Notes under the pieces: model-generated | Told to the model about the DNA's origin: nothing | What the model saw: the letters and a program-made list of their open reading frames with translations, nothing else | Database searches by the model: none | Made by a program: the position numbers and the translations under genes | Assembly (NCBI GenBank): GCA_020746875.1 | Contig: JAGTJL010000040.1 | Span: forward strand, 1 to 64,000 | DNA: 64,000 nt | Reading direction: 5' to 3' | Source of the DNA: Rhexocercosporidium sp. MPI-PUGE-AT-0058 | Taxonomy: Eukaryota > Ascomycota > Leotiomycetes > Helotiales | Part shown: positions 59,757-64,000 of the stretch, piece by piece | Layout: every line of letters starts with the position of its first letter | Numbering within the stretch: the stretch's first letter is position 1

Positions 59757-62700
59757 TTAAGCACGAACATTTATGAAGTTAATAAAAGTAATAAATACTT
59801 TAAATTTCTGCCGAGAAAGGTTTTTAATAAGTCCGTCAGTCGGCATATAACTTATAAGAAGATATTCTATTATAAAAATGCTCTTCTAAAACTCCTGGCG
59901 TAATTATATATTCTGAATATTAACGTGGCGCAATTTAATAAAAATACGCTAATTTTCCTTAACGATTAATCGAATTATTTATTAATTATTATAAAAAATT
60001 ATTTAAGCTATTCTTATATTAAGGCGTAATTCTTAAAAGAATCGCTGAAGTGCTATAAGTTCTTTGCCGGTGCGCTTAATTTTAAGAAGCTTTACTTATA
60101 TTATAAACGTAATAATTATATTTTATAAAGTTATTCTTTAAAAAAATTAAACTTTTAAAAATATAAAGATATATTTATTAAAAGATCGCCTTATCTCGAT
60201 ATCGTTTATAAAAGAAGCATTTAATATTATTATAAGATAAGAGTTGCGTAGCTTATAATTATAAGTAATCGCTAAAAAACAAGTGCTGAAAAAGTAACGA
60301 ATTATTTAATTAATTATAATTAAATGCTCTCGGGAAGGATTAATTAAGAAATAAGAAAGCCTTAAAATAATAAAAGCGACGTTTACGCGTAATATAATTG
60401 TAGTATAAAGCATTAATTTAACTTTTTCTTGAAATTCTTTAATTTAAATTATAATAGTTTATTTTTAATTCTTTAATAGCTTAACTTAAGGTAATAGTAT
60501 ACTTAGGCAATTTCTATTTATTAATATAAATCGAAGAATAACCTTTTAAATATAAGTATTATATACTAGAAAAATAGTCTTCGCTAATCGATCTTAAATA
60601 ATACGAACGCTTAAAAACCACTTCGTTTGCTTTCCTTTAGTAAGCTTATATATTATATTTAAGCCGTCGATAATTAGTTTGGCGTCTTTGAAAGCCGAAG
60701 TATAATAAAGCACTTAAATATCGTCGATATAAAATATCACAAATACCGTACGTTATTTATTTATAAATATATAAGGCTCTTTTTTATAAGCGATTAACCT
60801 TAAAGTTATTAAAGTATGAGTGAAGTTACCGTATTATAGCGCCGGTGAGTCCCTGAGTCCGTAAAGTACGCGATTAACTTTTATTATTATTCCGTCTTAT
60901 TTAAAACCGTTCGGTAAATAGTAGCGTACGCGAGCATTTGTTTTACTTCGTTTGGCGTTAATAAAAGCATTTACTATATTAAATTAAATTATTTTTAAAT
61001 TAAATTGAATTATAATAGTTATAATTATTTTAAAAAAGCGAGTAGCTAAAGTAGTTATATAAATTAATAAAATTGACGTTTTAAGCTGTAAGTCTCCTCT
61101 TATAACGACTCGGGAGCGATAGCGGGTTAAATATCCTAACGAATCGACTTTAGCGTGAAATACTTATTTTAAGGGAATTAATTACTTAATAATAAAGGTA
61201 TATTTAACGATTCTTTAATAATTGCGCGACTTAAAGTTAATAATTTCCTTAATAGCGTCGGCTCGGAAGTGCTCTTTTAATAAGTAGTCCCTAAGGTCTT
61301 TTTAATTTAATAAGTCCTTAGGCATTTATAATTAATAAATCCGTAAGAATTTAATTAATTATCGAATTTCGATATTTTTAAATATAAACGTTAATATAAT
61401 AACGTGAATTACGTTTAAGTCTTTTCCGTCTTTTTATATTAGTTTTTAATTAAGTCAGAAAGTCCTTAGAAAATGCTTTAAGTATTTGCAGTTGCTTAAT
61501 AATTATAATAATTTTATAATTAATTCTTTAATAATTGTTATATAAACGCTTCGATTCGGTTTCGTTATTTTATTATTAATTCGAGTCTTTCGACTTTTAT
61601 TAATTACTCGGTCTTTTATTCTTTTTCTTTTAAGAAGTTTAAGTAAGCCGGAATTTAATTTAATTAAAGCCGGGAGTAATAAGCGTAAACCTAACTCTTT
61701 ATCTTCTTTTAATTTTAATAATTACGGATACTTTTTATATTTAATTACCTAAGGCAAAGCTTTTAATTACTTAAGGCCGATACTTTCTTTAAGTGCTCCC
61801 TGACGCTTAAAACCGCGCTTTTAGTTATATAGCCTTTTAAAGTAAATTATAATTTATAATATCGACTTTCGCTTAAGGCTTATATTACTCTAAAAGTTTA
61901 ATATATTACGTAAGATATTTCTTTTAGTTGCGCTTTTAGACGCTAATTATCTTAAAGTATCGGCTCGTTTTAAGACTTAATTAAAGTGCTCGTGAATAAG
62001 AAGTTTAATACTTTTTCTTAGCTAAATTACTCTTAAGTTTTTATTAATAAGCGATTAAATAAAGTCAAGAGCTATTAAATTAATTAAAAGTAGCGTATTT
62101 ACTTTTATTAACTTAGCTAAAAGAGGAGTAAATAGCTCTACTCTCGAGCTTGAAAGCTTAATTAAAAGTTTTAATACCCCCGAGCTTATAAGCTCGTCGA
62201 CTTTCATAGCGCTTATTGCTTCGCTTAGTTATTCTCTGTTTAAAGTAATAAATAATGTTTTTAATTTTAATATATTAAATGCGCTTAATCTGTGAGAATA
62301 GGCGAGCAAATCAGGAATGAGGAAGCGCAGTAGGTGAGGACACGTGATCAAAGAGAGAGAATTGCTTGCTTGCTTAAATGCTTAAAGAGCTAGAAGAGCT
62401 CTTCGGTAGTTATATATAAAATAATAGCTTCTTTAAAAGCTTCTACGACTACGTAACTGATTACGTAGCTTATACGAGTTACGTAATTGAATACGAGCGT
62501 AATTTCCCGGAATACGAAGGTAATTTCCGGGCCGCGTGAGCAGTGGAAACTCCTTCGGCTATTCTAAGGTAGAATCGGCACGAGTTACCGAAGTGAAATC
62601 CAATATAATCGGTTAATTATAATAAAACTAACGTTTTAATTTCTTTTTTCTTCTTTTAATATTTTCGTAAGATTTTTTAATATTAAGCGCGACTAGCCGA

Positions 62701-63770
62701 CCGCTTTCTTTATATTTAAAGAGCTTAAATAAAAGAGGGTTTCGTTAAAAGTAATATTTCGAGTCACTATTATATATTATAATTAAGGCACTTAAATCTT
62801 ATAAATATTAAATAAGACGTATTTAACTAAGTAATTAAGGTACGCTTATAAGTTGACTTTAAAAGCTTTTTTTTAGCGGAGAGCTTTTCGGTCTTTAACT
62901 ATAAAATAAGCTCTACAGTCGTACGCATATAAGTTGCTTTAATTAGGCCGTAAATCGGTTATTAGCTTCAGCGTGAGCTCAAGGTCGTAATACCGAAAAT
63001 ATTACTTAAATTAAGCTTAAAACACTTTATTAAGATTTTTAAAACCTTTACGAGTAAATAAACTTATATTATAAAGAATAATTGCCGCTATTATTAATTC
63101 CGTCTAAAGCGCCCGAGGTAAATTAGCGGAGAAGCGCATTTTAATTAATTTATTAATTATTTCTTTGCCTACGCGCTCAGCTCTTTTATTAAGTTAATAT
63201 ATATATAAGGGAGTAGATTTAATATTAATATTATTTTCTTTATATTACTTTTTATACTTAATTAATTTATTAATCCTTATAATTAAAGTATCGTTATCTT
63301 AGCGTATTTTGTAAACTAAAAGCTTGAATTAGCGTTTTATCCACGCCTTAAACGGTTTAAGAATATTTAAAACGGCGATTAATCCTTTGATTTTCAAAAG
63401 CCGCCTGTAGAATTTCTTATTATATTTATTTTTAATTAATAAAAACTAATTATTTTTATTAAATCTTATTAAAAAATTAAATAAATCTTAAGAAATGCGG
63501 TAAAAAGAACGGGTAATTGCTCTCTTTAATTAACGACGACTTATTATTTATTATATTATAGCTACCGTATAATACTCGTATTTTAATTAAGTTAAGCCTT
63601 GAATTTCGACGTTACGCGCATTTTTTATTAAATTTTCTAAAGCTTCTTTTCTTAAGTGACTTACGCGCAGATACTATAAGTGGGCTTTATTAACTCGTAG
63701 TTTTAAATATTATCTACTCGATTAAAAGCTTTGGCGGATACTCTTCTTTAGCGTTAAAAATATTAAAAAG
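59757..63770 (-). pseudogene. copia pol remnant of A2 (integrase to RNase H)
   Basis: Minus strand, stop at 59759-59757. The RT active-site block FYIDDI lies at about 60734-60717, with integrase around 63000-62700. It is colinear with A1 pol, heavily mutated, and interrupted by solo LTR E. Missing upstream of 63770. Confidence 0.8.
62291..62605 (+). mobile_element. little-mutated solo LTR of another family (E)
   Basis: 315 bp inserted in A2 pol, TSD TAATC (62286-62290 and 62606-62610); the A1 sequence lacks it. Starts TGTGAGAATAGGCG and ends AAATCCAATA. Keeps CpA/TpG (for example GATCAAAGAGAGAGAATTGC), unlike the surrounding copia. Inverted TACGTAA/TTACGTA motifs occur around 62445-62490. 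Orientation arbitrary. Confidence 0.7.
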
Positions 63771-64000
63771 TATCAGGAGTAGAATCTAGTATGAGGAGGG
63801 TCGGGGGTTATACGGAAGGTTTGCAGGCTTAGCACGGATCACGTGTTAATATCTTTATTTATTTACTTCGGAGGGGAATAAAGAGGATTTAGAAGGCTAG
63901 AAATTAGTCTAAATTATAATTAATATACTTTGAACGTTTTAAATAATAATTCCCTATTATTTGAACCTTATATTCTAATCTTTTTATCTACACGGAGATA
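63771..64000 (+). mobile_element. probable start of a further LTR element, cut by window end
   Basis: At 63770 similarity to A1 stops and new, less mutated sequence starts with TATCAGGAGTAGAATCTAG (perhaps TG to TA). It contains CACGTG near 63840. No TSD can be checked because the other end lies outside. Confidence 0.35.

Larger units (their letters stand above)
57817..63770 (-). mobile_element. Ty1/copia A2, second copy of family A, right part missing
   Basis: The LTR at 57817-58001 and about 5.8 kb of internal region are colinear with A1 (23980-about 29530). Similarity breaks at 63770, where another element seems to start, so the gag side and second LTR are not in the window. It carries the same antisense gene plus pol and is heavily RIP-mutated. 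A solo LTR of a different family is inserted at 62291-62605. Confidence 0.88.

Overview
The window looks like a filamentous ascomycete (Pezizomycotina) genome. Most of it is AT-rich sequence that reads as dead transposon coding DNA. The mutation pattern is that of repeat-induced point mutation (RIP): Gln and Trp codons have become TAA/TAG, CpA/TpG is scarce, TpA is abundant, and CpG is kept. A few islands escaped, mainly about 8.05-15.45 kb and 19.6-20.7 kb. I see no rRNA, tRNA or CRISPR array and nothing bacterial. The elements were identified by reading degraded frames, target-site duplications (TSDs) and terminal repeats by eye, so boundaries marked 'about' are approximate.

Layout. 1-8.05 kb: RIP-mutated debris with a pogo-like fragment, a solo LTR of copia family A, a copia integrase fragment and a truncated piece of gypsy family B. 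8.05-15.45 kb: an unmutated island with one recognisable host gene, a Clr5-domain/ankyrin-repeat protein on the minus strand. It is split by a hAT transposon (10281-13035, 8-bp TSD). Removing the hAT and one TSD copy, plus two small introns, restores one continuous frame of 852 codons. 15.45-19.56 kb: three DNA elements side by side, namely a pogo/Fot1-like element with 90-bp TIRs, a Tc1/mariner DD34E element and a small MITE-like inverted repeat. 20.7-32.35 kb: a three-level nest in which pogo P1 is split by pogo P2 at TA, and P2 is split by copia A1 (TSD GAACC). 32.35-33.6 kb: degenerate tandem repeats. 33.7-55.25 kb: a second three-level nest, with gypsy/chromovirus B (TSD GTTCT) carrying copia C in its 5' LTR (TSD ATAAG), and C carrying gypsy/chromovirus D between integrase and reverse transcriptase (TSD ATAGA). 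55.25-57.8 kb: unassigned RIP-mutated DNA. 57.8-64 kb: a second, truncated copia A copy (A2) with a little-mutated solo LTR inside it and another probable LTR start at the window edge.

The most interesting signal is a shared accessory gene. The LTR families seen here with a complete 3' region (copia A, copia C, gypsy B, gypsy D) each carry, between pol and the 3' LTR, an extra reading frame on the antisense strand. Each encodes a short Cys motif (C-x2-C-x5/6-C) in a basic or coiled-coil-like protein. In copia A this antisense frame has two introns with GT-AG borders on the antisense strand, and splicing them joins the reading frames. It therefore looks like an independently transcribed gene carried by the retrotransposon.
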